Shown: positions 1 through 6,565 of the stretch, in pieces
Position numbering within the stretch: the stretch's first letter is position 1
How the letters are laid out: each line of letters opens with the position of its first letter
NCBI GenBank assembly: GCA_046732895.1
Contig: JBKPNZ010000041.1
Coordinates: forward strand, 1-8,768
DNA length: 8,768 nt
Direction of reading: 5' to 3'
From: JBKPNZ01 sp046732895
GTDB taxonomy: Bacteria; Actinomycetota; Thermoleophilia; Solirubrobacterales; 70-9
Notes under the pieces: model-generated
What the model was told of the DNA's origin: nothing
What the model saw: only the letters and a program-made list of their open reading frames with translations
The model's database searches: none
Translations under genes and position numbers: made by a program

Positions 1-288
1 GTGCTGGTGTGAGCCCGGCTCCGCGCGGTAGGCGCCGGCGTCGATCGCCTCCAGCCGAAGGGTTCCCGCGGCGAGGCCGGCCCCTCCCCCGAGTGTGGCC
101 AGGGCGAGCACCCATGCCCACCTGTGAGGCCCTCGTGGGGCCCTGGGTTGCGCGGCCGTGACGGCGGCGAGCGCGACTCCGCTGGCGACGAGCATGACGC
201 GGGCGCCGGAGCCGCCGGGCAACCCCGCGACGGGCGACAGGCCGAGGCCCGCGGCAAGGCCCGCGAGGATGGCCAGGCGCCAGCCCAC
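1..288 (-). CDS. comEC: ComEC DNA-uptake channel protein, N-terminal part (cut by window edge)
   Basis: The open frame of 96 codons runs off the left edge, so only the N-terminus is visible. ComEC is the inner-membrane channel that passes single-stranded DNA into the cytoplasm during natural transformation. What is seen: three hydrophobic stretches (about residues 4-22, 31-46 and 57-76) separated by a short basic loop, then the sequence TLRLEAIDAGAYR, which resembles the start of the soluble OB-like domain that follows the first helices in ComEC. The competence domain and the beta-lactamase-like domain would lie outside the window. The GTG at 288-286 is chosen because it lies 5 bases after the comEA stop, suggesting translational coupling. 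No stop lies upstream in this frame, so a longer overlap with comEA is possible. The family call rests on the hydrophobic pattern plus position after comEA. Confidence 0.8.
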   Translation of the reverse strand, partial: MGWRLAILAGLAAGLGLSPVAGLPGGSGARVMLVASGVALAAVTAAQPRAPRGPHRWAWVLALATLGGGAGLAAGTLRLEAIDAGAYRAEPGSHQH

Positions 289-293
289 GGGCG

Positions 294-944
294 TCAGGGC
301 TGCAGGCGGGCGCGCAGCGCCTCCATTGTGGCCGGGCCGATGCCGCTGACCTGGTCGAGCTCCTCGATATCGGAGATGCCGCCGTGCGCGTCGCGAAAGT
401 CGAGGATGTCCTGGGCGGTCACCGGCCCGATGCCCTCGATCGTGTCCAGCTGCTCGATCGTCGCCGTTCCGAGGCTGATCGGTGCTTCCGGCGAGCTCCC
501 GGTGGAGCCTCCCCCGGCCGATGAGCTCGCCACACCACCCGCGGCGACGGGGGTGCTGACCCGGCTGGGCACGATGACCTGCTGGCCGTCGGCCAGCCGT
601 GCGGCCAGGTTGATGGCGTCGATGTCCGCCGAGTCGGCGGGCCCGCCGGCGCGCTCGATGGCATCGGTCACGCGCGATCCGGCGGGCAGGCGGTAGACGC
701 CGGAGTCACGGATCGCGCCGGCGACGTGCACGATGACGTCTTCGCCGCCCGGCCCTGCGGCGAAGGTGTCCGATGAGCCTGCCGGATCGCTCGCCCCTTC
801 AGCCTGTGCGTAAGACGACGACTCCCCGTAGCCGCTCGACGCCTCGCGCGCGTCAGCCGAGCGGATCCAGCGCGCACCGAGGAGAACGAGCGCGACGGCG
901 AGGGCGCCGTAGAGGAGGAGTTGCGAGCGACTCAGTGCGGGCAC
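294..944 (-). CDS. comEA: ComEA, membrane-anchored DNA receptor with SLBB and helix-hairpin-helix domains
   Basis: 216 residues. ComEA binds double-stranded DNA outside the membrane and delivers it to ComEC. Domains in order: one membrane anchor (about 9-24), a Ser/Gly/Ala-rich linker (31-68), an SLBB domain (about 69-126, with VHVAGAIRDSGVYRLPAGSRV), a second low-complexity linker (130-153), and a C-terminal pair of helix-hairpin-helix motifs (155-216) with GIGP at 171-174 and again at 201-204. The usual 'NLNTA' lead-in to the first HhH is here SLGTATIEQL, so the conserved Asn is lost, but both hairpin cores are intact. The start is GTG at 944-942: no other ATG, GTG or TTG occurs in frame back to 1011. 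It follows acyP by 67 bases and precedes comEC by 5. The start codon lies in a strong hairpin, listed separately. Family assignment is secure. Confidence 0.95.
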   Translation of the reverse strand: MPALSRSQLLLYGALAVALVLLGARWIRSADAREASSGYGESSSYAQAEGASDPAGSSDTFAAGPGGEDVIVHVAGAIRDSGVYRLPAGSRVTDAIERAGGPADSADIDAINLAARLADGQQVIVPSRVSTPVAAGGVASSSAGGGSTGSSPEAPISLGTATIEQLDTIEGIGPVTAQDILDFRDAHGGISDIEELDQVSGIGPATMEALRARLQP

Positions 945-961
945 GGCGCGATCGTGCCCGC
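937..961 (-). promoter_or_regulatory. Perfect 9-bp inverted repeat enclosing the comEA start codon
   Basis: On the minus strand the arms are GCGGGCACG and CGTGCCCGC, separated by a 7-base loop (ATCGCGC). The comEA GTG (944-942) lies in the 3' arm. In RNA this would be a very stable GC-rich hairpin burying the initiation codon. In DNA it could serve as an operator. Only the repeat is seen; a regulatory role is inference. Confidence 0.45.
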
Positions 962-1011
962 GCCGGCGACGCGGTTGGCGCGCTGGGTGTGCCGGATCGA
1001 TGCCGCAGGCG

Positions 1012-1278
1012 TCAGGAAACGCGAAAGCCGCTTAGGCCCTCGGGGTCCTCCTCAGAGACGTCCACGTCTTCGACCACCGCGCCACGCGGACCCTCGCGTG
1101 CGAAGGCCACCAGCTCCTCGACGGCTCCCGGCTCGCCCTCGAACACTGCCTCGACTGCCCCGTCGGGCCGGTTCGTGATCCACCCGGCCACGCCGCGCGA
1201 TTCCGCCATGCGCCGCGCGGTGTCACGGAAGAAGACGCCCTGGACGTGGCCGCGGACGACGACGCGCCGGCGGATCAC
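1012..1278 (-). CDS. acyP: Acylphosphatase
   Basis: 88 residues, the normal length for this family of small cytosolic enzymes, which hydrolyse carboxyl-phosphate bonds such as that of acetyl phosphate. The signature is complete: VRGHVQGVFFRDTA with the phosphate-binding loop and catalytic Arg18, then GWITNRPDG with catalytic Asn36, then EGEPGAVEELVAF and a GPRGAVVEDVDV strand, ending in GFRVS. The start is GTG at 1278-1276, six bases downstream of the cupin stop, so it is probably read from the same transcript as the cupin. It precedes comEA by 67 bases. Acylphosphatases often ride along in unrelated operons, and the position here says little about a specific role. Confidence 0.95.
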   Translation of the reverse strand: MIRRRVVVRGHVQGVFFRDTARRMAESRGVAGWITNRPDGAVEAVFEGEPGAVEELVAFAREGPRGAVVEDVDVSEEDPEGLSGFRVS

Positions 1279-1284
1279 CGGCGC

Positions 1285-1686
1285 CTACTCGTAGTCGTCG
1301 TCGTCGTAGCCCGCGGCCTGGGTGGCAAGGCGACGGCTGTAGAGCTCGTCGGCGGAGACCGCGGGTGACTGGACCGAGACGAGTGCGAGGGGCGAGTCGC
1401 CGTCGTTGGCGACGGCGTGATCGGTTGCCGGCGGGATCAGGACGAGGTCGCCCTCGCCGAGACGCTGCGTGTCGCCGGTCGCGGACATGGTCCCTGTCCC
1501 CTTCACGACGACGTAGACCTGCTCTGCCTCCTCATGGGAGCGCAGCTCCTCCGATGCCCCGGTGGGGACCTCCAGCCAATTGACCGACATGTTGCGAGAC
1601 CCCAGCTCGCCAGCGTCCATGAGGATCCGCGCCTGGAGGCGGTGGACATCGGTGGCGGCCGCGTCGGAGAAGCGCCTTACCAGCAC
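1285..1686 (-). CDS. Small single-domain cupin protein
   Basis: 133 residues. The two cupin motifs are visible. Motif 1 is around residues 51-63 (SHEEAEQVYVVVKG) and motif 2 around 79-94 (GDLVLIPPATDHAVAND). The usual HxH of motif 1 is reduced to one His (His51) with Glu residues following. With Glu55 and His90 a metal site is still possible, but it is not the canonical set. The C-terminus is acidic (YDDDDYE). Substrate or function cannot be read from the sequence; small cupins include sugar isomerases, dioxygenases and sensor or storage proteins. The GTG start at 1686 lies 58 bases downstream of leuS and is preceded by an AT-rich -10-like box 6 bases away, so it may have its own promoter. 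acyP follows after 6 bases. Confidence 0.88.
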   Translation of the reverse strand: MLVRRFSDAAATDVHRLQARILMDAGELGSRNMSVNWLEVPTGASEELRSHEEAEQVYVVVKGTGTMSATGDTQRLGEGDLVLIPPATDHAVANDGDSPLALVSVQSPAVSADELYSRRLATQAAGYDDDDYE

Positions 1687-1692
1687 GGGCGC

Positions 1693-1698
1693 TTTATA
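1693..1698 (-). promoter_or_regulatory. Candidate -10 box for the cupin gene (possible leaderless start)
   Basis: TATAAA on the minus strand, 6 bases before the GTG start codon, stands out in a GC-rich 58-base gap after leuS. At this distance transcription would begin at or next to the start codon. No good -35 is seen at the usual spacing (a TTGCCG lies 23 bases upstream, too far). It may instead be a chance AT-rich patch. Confidence 0.3.
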
Positions 1699-1744
1699 GC
1701 GAACCCGCCGCGAGCCCGTGTCGGCAAGACGTGAAGGTAGGCGT

Positions 1745-4240
1745 CTAGCGCACGACCAGATTGACGAGCTTTCCAGGCACGACGATCTCCTTGACGATCT
1801 CCTTGCCGTCGAGATGGCGCTTGACGCCGTCGCTGTCGCGCGCGAGGCGCAGCAGATCCTCCTCCGATGCGTCGACGTCGGCGGCGATCCGATCGCGGAG
1901 CTTGCCGTTGACCTGGACGACGAGCATGAACGTCTCGCGGCGAAGGAGCGCGGGATCGGCCGTCGGCCATGGGACCTCCCAGACGCGCCCCCCCTCGAGC
2001 GCCTCGTAGACCTCCGCGCCCAGGTGGGGCGCGAAGGGGAAGATGAGGGAGGCGGCGGTCGCCGTTGCGAAGCGCAGGATGCCCTCCCCGGAGGGATCGC
2101 CGTAGAGGTCGTCCTTGAGGCGGTAGGCGTCGTTGATCAGCTCCATCACGGCGGCGATCGCGGTGTGAAACTGGAAGCCGTGGCTGATGTCGCGGGTGAC
2201 CTTGTCGATGGCCCAATGGGCCTTCGCGAGTAGGTCCCGCGCCGGTCCTTCCGCCGGAGGGTCTACCGAGGAACCTGCGGGGTGGGTGCGCGCAGCCACC
2301 TCCTCCTTCAGCCGCCACACGCGTGAGAGGAAGCGGAAGACGCCCTCGACGCCCTCGTCGGTCCAGTCGCCGCCCTTCTCGGGTGGCCCGAGGAAGCAGG
2401 CGAACGTTCGGGCGGTGTCGGCACCGTATTTGTCGACCGTCTCGATGGCGCTGACAACGTTGCCCTTCGATGAGGACATCTTCGCCCCGTAAAGGGTGAT
2501 CATGCCCTGCGTGAACAGGCTGGCGAATGGCTCCTGCACGCTCAGCTCGCCCATGTCGGCCAGCGCCTTCACGAAGAAGCGCGCGTAGAGCAGGTGCAGG
2601 ATCGCGTGCTCGACGCCGCCGATGTACTGGTCGACTGGCATCCAGTAGTCGGCGGCCGCGCGATCCCATGGCCGCTCTGAGTTGTGTGCGTCCAGGTAGC
2701 GGATGAAGTACCAGGAGGAGTCGACGAAGGTGTCCATCGTGTCGGTCTCGCGGTGCGCGGGGCCGTCGCAGTTGGGGCAGGTGGTGTGGACCCAGTCGTC
2801 CACCGCTGCCAGCGGGCTCTTGCCCTTGGGCGCGTACTCCTCGACGTCGGGGAGGATCACGGGGAGCTGGTCCTCGGGTACCGGAACCATCCCGCACTCA
2901 TCGCAGTACACGATCGGGATGGGGCAGCCCCAGTAGCGCTGGCGGCTCAGGAGCCAATCGCGCAGCCGGTAGTTGACGGCCGGCTTGCCCTTGCCCTGCT
3001 CGGCGAGCCACTCGACGATCTGCGTCTTGGCCTCGGGGGATGGCATCCCGGTGAAATCACCCGAGTTGACGAGGACCTCGTTCTCGGTGTGTGCGACGAA
3101 CGGCTCGTCCTCGGGAATCTCGGCATCCGCGGGCTGTACGACCTGGCGGATCTCGAGGCCGAACCTCTGCGCGAAGTCGAAGTCGCGGTCGTCGTGGGCG
3201 GGGACGGCCATGAGCGCGCCCGTGCCGTACTCCATCAGCACGTAGTCGGCGACGAAGACGGGGATCTCCTCGCCGTTGACTGGGTTGGTGACGGTGCGGC
3301 CGATGGGGACGCCCGTCTTGTCGCGATCCTCCGCCCCGCGCTCCTCGGCGGACTCGCGGGCGATGCGGTTGACGTATTCGCGAACGGCCTCCTCGTTGCC
3401 GGTTCCGGCCGCCATGCGCTCGACGTCCGGGTGCTCGGGTGCAAGGACGAAGAAGGTGGCGCCGAAGAGCGTATCGGGGCGGGTCGTGAAGACGGGGAAG
3501 TCGAGGTCGAGCTCCTCGCAGCGGAAGACGACCTCGGCGCCCTCAGAGCGGCCGATCCAGTTGCGCTGCATGGTGACGACGTGCTCGGGCCATGACTCGA
3601 GGAGGTCGAAGTCGGAGAGCAGGCGGTCGGCGTAGTCCGTGATCTTGAAGAACCACTGCTCGAGGTTGCGCTGCTCGACCAGGGTGCCGCAGCGCTCGCA
3701 GTGGCCGTCGATGACCTGCTCGTTGGCGAGGACGGTCTGGTCCTTCGGGCACCACTGGACGGGTGCCTCCGCGCGGTAAGCGAGGCCGCGCTCGAAGAGC
3801 TTGAGGAAGATCCACTGGGTCCACCGGTAGTAGGAGGGTTCGTGGCTCGAGATCTCGCGTGACCAGTCGATCGAGATGCCCCAGCGCCGGAATTGCTTGC
3901 TGTAGGCGGCGATGGACGCCTCGGTGGCGGTGCGGGGGTGCTCCCCGGTCTTGATGGCGTTGTTCTCCGCGGGGAGGCCGAAGGCGTCGTAGCCCATGGG
4001 GTGGATGACCTGGTAGCCGTTGCGGCGGCGGAAGTGGGCGATGGCGTCGCCGAGTGAGTAGTTCTTCAGGTGCCCGACGTGAGGGTCGCCCGAGGGGTAC
4101 GGGAGCATCTCGAGGACATAGCACTTGGGCATGGAGTCGTCGAACCCCGGTTGACCGGGGTTGGGCACCTCCCACGTGCGCTCGTCGGCCCAGATGGCCT
4201 GCCAGCGCGGTTCGATTGCTTGCGGGTCGTAGCGGTCCAC
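1745..4240 (-). CDS. leuS: Leucine-tRNA ligase (leucyl-tRNA synthetase)
   Basis: 831 residues, normal for bacterial LeuRS. It charges tRNA-Leu with leucine in the cytoplasm and edits mischarged products. Visible landmarks: the class I HIGH motif as DPHVGHLKNY (HVGH at 54-57); zinc-ribbon-like Cys pairs in the early insertion (WCPKDQ, HCERCG); the CP1 editing domain with TTRPDTLFG starting at 252 and the GTGALMAVPAHDDRDFDFA segment; a second CxxC pair set at 446/449 and 488/491; DSSWYFIRY; the tRNA-binding catalytic loop KMSSSKGN at 587-594; an anticodon-binding helical domain; and a C-terminal domain ending in KEIVVPGKLVNLVVR. The start is GTG at 4240, directly after a TANNNT box (separate entry) and lacking a Shine-Dalgarno at useful spacing. 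The upstream gap is only 68 bases, shared with a divergent plus-strand gene. I see no room for a T-box leader. Confidence 0.99.
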   Translation of the reverse strand: MDRYDPQAIEPRWQAIWADERTWEVPNPGQPGFDDSMPKCYVLEMLPYPSGDPHVGHLKNYSLGDAIAHFRRRNGYQVIHPMGYDAFGLPAENNAIKTGEHPRTATEASIAAYSKQFRRWGISIDWSREISSHEPSYYRWTQWIFLKLFERGLAYRAEAPVQWCPKDQTVLANEQVIDGHCERCGTLVEQRNLEQWFFKITDYADRLLSDFDLLESWPEHVVTMQRNWIGRSEGAEVVFRCEELDLDFPVFTTRPDTLFGATFFVLAPEHPDVERMAAGTGNEEAVREYVNRIARESAEERGAEDRDKTGVPIGRTVTNPVNGEEIPVFVADYVLMEYGTGALMAVPAHDDRDFDFAQRFGLEIRQVVQPADAEIPEDEPFVAHTENEVLVNSGDFTGMPSPEAKTQIVEWLAEQGKGKPAVNYRLRDWLLSRQRYWGCPIPIVYCDECGMVPVPEDQLPVILPDVEEYAPKGKSPLAAVDDWVHTTCPNCDGPAHRETDTMDTFVDSSWYFIRYLDAHNSERPWDRAAADYWMPVDQYIGGVEHAILHLLYARFFVKALADMGELSVQEPFASLFTQGMITLYGAKMSSSKGNVVSAIETVDKYGADTARTFACFLGPPEKGGDWTDEGVEGVFRFLSRVWRLKEEVAARTHPAGSSVDPPAEGPARDLLAKAHWAIDKVTRDISHGFQFHTAIAAVMELINDAYRLKDDLYGDPSGEGILRFATATAASLIFPFAPHLGAEVYEALEGGRVWEVPWPTADPALLRRETFMLVVQVNGKLRDRIAADVDASEEDLLRLARDSDGVKRHLDGKEIVKEIVVPGKLVNLVVR

Positions 4241-4247
4241 GGCCTTG

Positions 4248-4253
4248 AGTCTA
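4248..4253 (-). promoter_or_regulatory. Candidate -10 box for leuS, leaderless arrangement
   Basis: TAGACT on the minus strand fits the actinobacterial TANNNT -10 pattern and is followed by 7 bases and then the GTG of leuS. That spacing predicts transcription starting at the GTG. No convincing -35 is seen at 17 bases. There is no usable ribosome-binding site for this start, which supports the leaderless reading. Confidence 0.5.
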
Positions 4254-4262
4254 AGAGCCGTC

Positions 4263-4289
4263 TTGGCGAGGAGGCGGCGGGCGTATATT
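4263..4289 (+). promoter_or_regulatory. Candidate sigma-70-type promoter for the plus-strand pair
   Basis: TTGGCG at 4263-4268 and TATATT at 4284-4289 are separated by 15 bases, slightly short of the ideal 17. TATATT is the only AT-rich hexamer in this GC-rich gap. The start site would fall near 4296, just before the AGGAGG ribosome-binding site at 4297-4302, which makes the leader very short. The region is shared back-to-back with the leuS start. Confidence 0.4.
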
Positions 4290-4308
4290 CCGGCCGAGGA
4301 GGTGGATG

Positions 4309-4536
4309 ATGACGTCGAGATTGATCAGGCTTGACCGGACCGGGCACTCGACGCTTGCCGAGTGGAGTGTGGGTGATGCCGCCGCCGAGGAGGCCGCCGT
4401 TGCCGCCTTCCGCGAGCAGCTCGAGCGGGGGATGGTCGCGTCGGTGAGTAGGGCCGACGGTACGGCCGAGGTGGTGCGAGACCTGCCGCTCGATGCGGAG
4501 CTGGTGGTGCTGCGGCGGCCGATCGCCGGCGGGTGA
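4309..4536 (+). CDS. Small conserved-looking protein of unknown function (75 aa)
   Basis: A strong AGGAGG (4297-4302) precedes tandem ATG codons at 4306 and 4309. The second has the better spacing (6 bases) and is chosen; the first would give 76 residues. The protein begins TSRLIRLDRTGHSTLAEWSVGD, continues with an acidic Ala/Glu-rich helix (AAAEEAAVAAFREQLERGMVA), then two short strands (VSRADGTAEVVRDL, AELVVLRRPIAGG). There is no signal peptide or membrane segment. The pattern suggests a small alpha/beta fold, perhaps ubiquitin-like or a compact binding module, but I do not recognise the family. Codon use matches a real gene, and the next gene follows after 13 bases on the same strand, so the two probably form an operon divergent from leuS. 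Confidence 0.75.
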   Translation: MTSRLIRLDRTGHSTLAEWSVGDAAAEEAAVAAFREQLERGMVASVSRADGTAEVVRDLPLDAELVVLRRPIAGG

Positions 4537-4549
4537 GCGAGGGACCGCG

Positions 4550-5233
4550 GTGACGACGGCTGAGGCCGTCGGAGGACGCCTGCCCGAGGCGGAGGCGCTC
4601 GGGTGGCGCGAGAGCGCGAGTGAGGGGACGCTGCGGCGGGATGGGCGCCGCTGGACGGCGTGGACGGCGTGGGTGCTGTTCGTGTTCGTGACGCCTGGGG
4701 TGGTGTTGCTGTGGATCGAGCCGCTGACGTTTCCCGCCGCGCTTCTGTGCTTTGCGCATGCGTATGCGGTGCCGCGGATTCAGGCGGGGAGGGGTGCGCG
4801 CTCGCCGGTGCCGATGGGAGGTGCGCGGAGTGCGGCGCGCCTGCAGGGGGCGGATGCAGATGCGGAGCGGGTGGCACTCGGCCTGTTGGGGGACCTGGTT
4901 GGGCACGATGCGCGTGAGGTGCTCAGGCGGACGGGGCTTGTCCTCGAGCGGGGGCGGTTGGGTGTGTGGTTGGTTGGGGAGCAGGGAGCCATCCTGGTGC
5001 GGCCTAGGGGACGCAGGGTGTTCTGCTGGTGCGTCCGGATTGCGGAGCCCGGGGAGCTGCCGGCGGGTGATCGGGTGGCGCATCTGCTGCTGGCGCTGCG
5101 GGAGGATGAGGAGGGGTTTGCGACGGTGGCGAACCTGCAGTTTTCGGGGGCCCCGTGGAGGGTGAGGCGGAGGATGGACGAGCGCACGAGACCGGCGCTC
5201 GATGTGGCGCGCCGGGTGGCTCGCGGGGGTTAG
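4550..5233 (+). CDS. Membrane protein of unknown function, two N-terminal helices and a soluble C-terminal domain
   Basis: 227 residues from GTG at 4550. The frame is open further upstream to 4493, but that would overlap the preceding gene, so the GTG 13 bases after its stop is preferred. After a charged N-terminus come two hydrophobic helices (about 36-55 WTAWTAWVLFVFVTPGVVLL and 59-75 LTFPAALLCFAHAYAVP). The rest is soluble, with HDAREVLRRTGLVLERGRLGVWLVGEQGAILVRPRGRRVFCWCVRI as the most structured-looking stretch and an Arg-rich tail. The helices place it in the inner membrane with most of the mass probably in the cytoplasm. I do not recognise the family. Its stop (TAG, 5231-5233) overlaps the stop of the convergent rhodanese gene. 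It is probably cotranscribed with the 75-residue protein, whose partner it may be. Confidence 0.75.
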   Translation: MTTAEAVGGRLPEAEALGWRESASEGTLRRDGRRWTAWTAWVLFVFVTPGVVLLWIEPLTFPAALLCFAHAYAVPRIQAGRGARSPVPMGGARSAARLQGADADAERVALGLLGDLVGHDAREVLRRTGLVLERGRLGVWLVGEQGAILVRPRGRRVFCWCVRIAEPGELPAGDRVAHLLLALREDEEGFATVANLQFSGAPWRVRRRMDERTRPALDVARRVARGG

Positions 5234-5676
5234 CCCTCGGCGGTGGCCGGCCGACCGACGCTTGAGAAGCGCTCGAAGGCGGGGGTGATGGCGTCGATGG
5301 CCGCCGTGACGACGGGTAGGCCCGCGCGGCGCCACGCGGTGAAGCCATCGATGACGTCGGTGGCGTCGACGCCGAAGTCGCAGAGGGTTGCCGCCGCGAG
5401 GCTGGATTGGTAGCCCTCGTGGCAGATGAGGATGACGCGGTGGCCGGGGACGGCGATCTCGGGGTCGCGCCAGGGTGAGGAGGGGTCGAGGCGCCACTCG
5501 AGCTCGTTGCGGGGGATGTGGCGGGCCTCGGCGATGATGCCGTGGGAGGCACGGTGGGTCTCGGAGCGGATGTCGATGAGTGAGGCGCCGTCGGCGACGG
5601 CGGCGTAGGCCTCGAGGGCGCCGAGGCGGTTGAGTCGGGCACGGGCGTTGATGAGGAGCTCCTCCACGCTCGTCAC
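5230..5676 (-). CDS. Rhodanese-like domain protein
   Basis: 148 residues from GTG at 5676. Single-domain rhodanese fold: SLIDIRSETHRASHG is the first conserved block, ARHIPRNELEWRL follows, then the active-site loop VILICHEGYQSSLAAATL with the persulfide-forming Cys85 in CHEGYQS, then DVIDGFTAWRRAGLPV. Such proteins carry sulfane sulfur on the Cys and transfer it to acceptors. A start at ATG 5721 (163 residues) is also possible. I prefer GTG 5676 because VTSVEELL is the natural beginning of this protein type and GGAGG lies just upstream, though only 2 bases away. The frame's further extension to 5877 would overlap the preceding gene and is rejected. It follows the metallo-hydrolase gene by about 80 bases on the same strand, so both may serve sulfur or thiol chemistry. 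Confidence 0.92.
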   Translation of the reverse strand: MTSVEELLINARARLNRLGALEAYAAVADGASLIDIRSETHRASHGIIAEARHIPRNELEWRLDPSSPWRDPEIAVPGHRVILICHEGYQSSLAAATLCDFGVDATDVIDGFTAWRRAGLPVVTAAIDAITPAFERFSSVGRPATAEG

Positions 5677-5758
5677 TGCCTCCGTGCTCCCCGCCCGGCC
5701 CACGGGGCGGACCTTACCCATGCCGGCGGGCGGTGAACCCCGATTGGGGAGGTGTCGC

Positions 5759-6424
5759 TCAGAGCGCGTCGACGAAATCCTGGAATTTGCGGGGGTCTCG
5801 GAGGGGTGGCCCGTGGCCGAAGAGGATGACCTTCGGTGCCAGAGCGCCGAGCTTCTTCGCCGAGCGGCGGTTCTCAACGGGGTCGGGGGTGAGGTAGGGC
5901 TTCGGCTCGTGGAGGCCGGGGATGCCGGTCCAGATGTTCATGTTGTTGAGGACGTCGCCCGCGATGAGGATGCCGTCGGATGCGCGCCAGAAGGCGATGT
6001 GGCCGGCGGAGTGGCCTGGGACGTCGAGGACGGTGAAGCCGGCGACGTCGTCGCCCTCGTGGAGGATGCGGTCGACCTTGCGGGCGGGGCCGGTGTAGAT
6101 GGAGTCGTAGAAGCGGGCGACGGGATGGTTGGGTTGGCGCTTGCGGATGAGGGAGGGATCCTCGGCGACCTCCTTGTCGAGCTCGCTGACCCAGTAGGGG
6201 ATGCCGAGGGTGGTGCAGATCTGGTCGCTGGCGCCCTGGTGGTCGGGGTGGGCGTGGGTGAGGGCATGTGCGGTGACGGTGTGGCCGTCGAGTTGGCGGA
6301 GGATCTTGCGGCCGGAGCGGCGGCCGCCGGCGTCGATGAGGACGTCGCCGATGAGGAAGGCGTTGACGGCGTTGGGGAGGGTGATGGTGTCGATGTGCCA
6401 GACGTCGTCGGCGAGCCGTTTCAC
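5759..6424 (-). CDS. Metallo-beta-lactamase-fold hydrolase
   Basis: 221 residues. The dinuclear metal-binding motifs are all present: HAHPDH at 57-62, VPGHSAGH with His138, AGDV with Asp157, and the last ligand in FGHGPP (His204). The N-terminus (VWHIDTITLPNAVNAFLIGDVLIDAG) is the standard opening strands of the fold. Members include glyoxalase II, persulfide dioxygenase, lactonases and others. The sequence does not fix the substrate; the closest flavour is the generic glyoxalase II-like hydrolase group. The GTG start at 6424-6422 is six bases after a TANNNT box. The rhodanese lies about 80 bases downstream on the same strand. A glyoxalase-type or persulfide role with the rhodanese is a reasonable inference but unproven. 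Confidence 0.93.
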   Translation of the reverse strand: MKRLADDVWHIDTITLPNAVNAFLIGDVLIDAGGRRSGRKILRQLDGHTVTAHALTHAHPDHQGASDQICTTLGIPYWVSELDKEVAEDPSLIRKRQPNHPVARFYDSIYTGPARKVDRILHEGDDVAGFTVLDVPGHSAGHIAFWRASDGILIAGDVLNNMNIWTGIPGLHEPKPYLTPDPVENRRSAKKLGALAPKVILFGHGPPLRDPRKFQDFVDAL

Positions 6425-6430
6425 GGCGGG

Positions 6431-6436
6431 AGCGTA
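6431..6436 (-). promoter_or_regulatory. Candidate -10 box for the metallo-hydrolase gene, leaderless arrangement
   Basis: TACGCT on the minus strand matches TANNNT and lies 6 bases before the GTG start. No purine-rich ribosome-binding site is present. This is the same layout as at leuS. TANNNT is a loose pattern, so alone it is weak. Confidence 0.35.
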
Positions 6437-6565
6437 TCCGGCGCGTCCGTGGGTGGAGTCAGCGACGGCGGCGTCGGCGGTGCGTGGGTGGTGGGTGGGT
6501 GACCAGGGGTCCGCCGATGCCGACGAGGGCGGTGACGAATGCGTGGGTGGGGGATTCGATTTGGC

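Noticed and set aside
2684..3595. Plus-strand open frame of 303 codons
   Set aside because: Antisense to leuS, whose motifs fully account for this stretch.
4241..4308. T-box or other leucine-responsive leader for leuS
   Set aside because: Only 68 bases separate leuS from the divergent gene, and the likely start site is at the GTG, leaving no leader RNA.
4325..5497. Minus-strand open frame of 390 codons
   Set aside because: Antisense to the two plus-strand genes; Arg/Pro/His-rich with no domain, and the plus genes have a ribosome-binding site and membrane helices.
5737..5758. CCCC-GATT-GGGG palindrome between metallo-hydrolase and rhodanese as a terminator
   Set aside because: A stem of only 4 bp and no T tract; too weak to call.
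5677..5877. N-terminal extension of the rhodanese to 5877
   Set aside because: It would overlap the 3' end of the metallo-hydrolase and its residues are low-complexity Arg/Ser; the start is placed at 5676 or at most 5721.
5630..6502. Plus-strand open frame of 290 codons, Val/Gly/Asp-rich
   Set aside because: Antisense to the metallo-hydrolase; the repeated Val-Gly composition follows from its G-rich reverse strand and not from a real protein.
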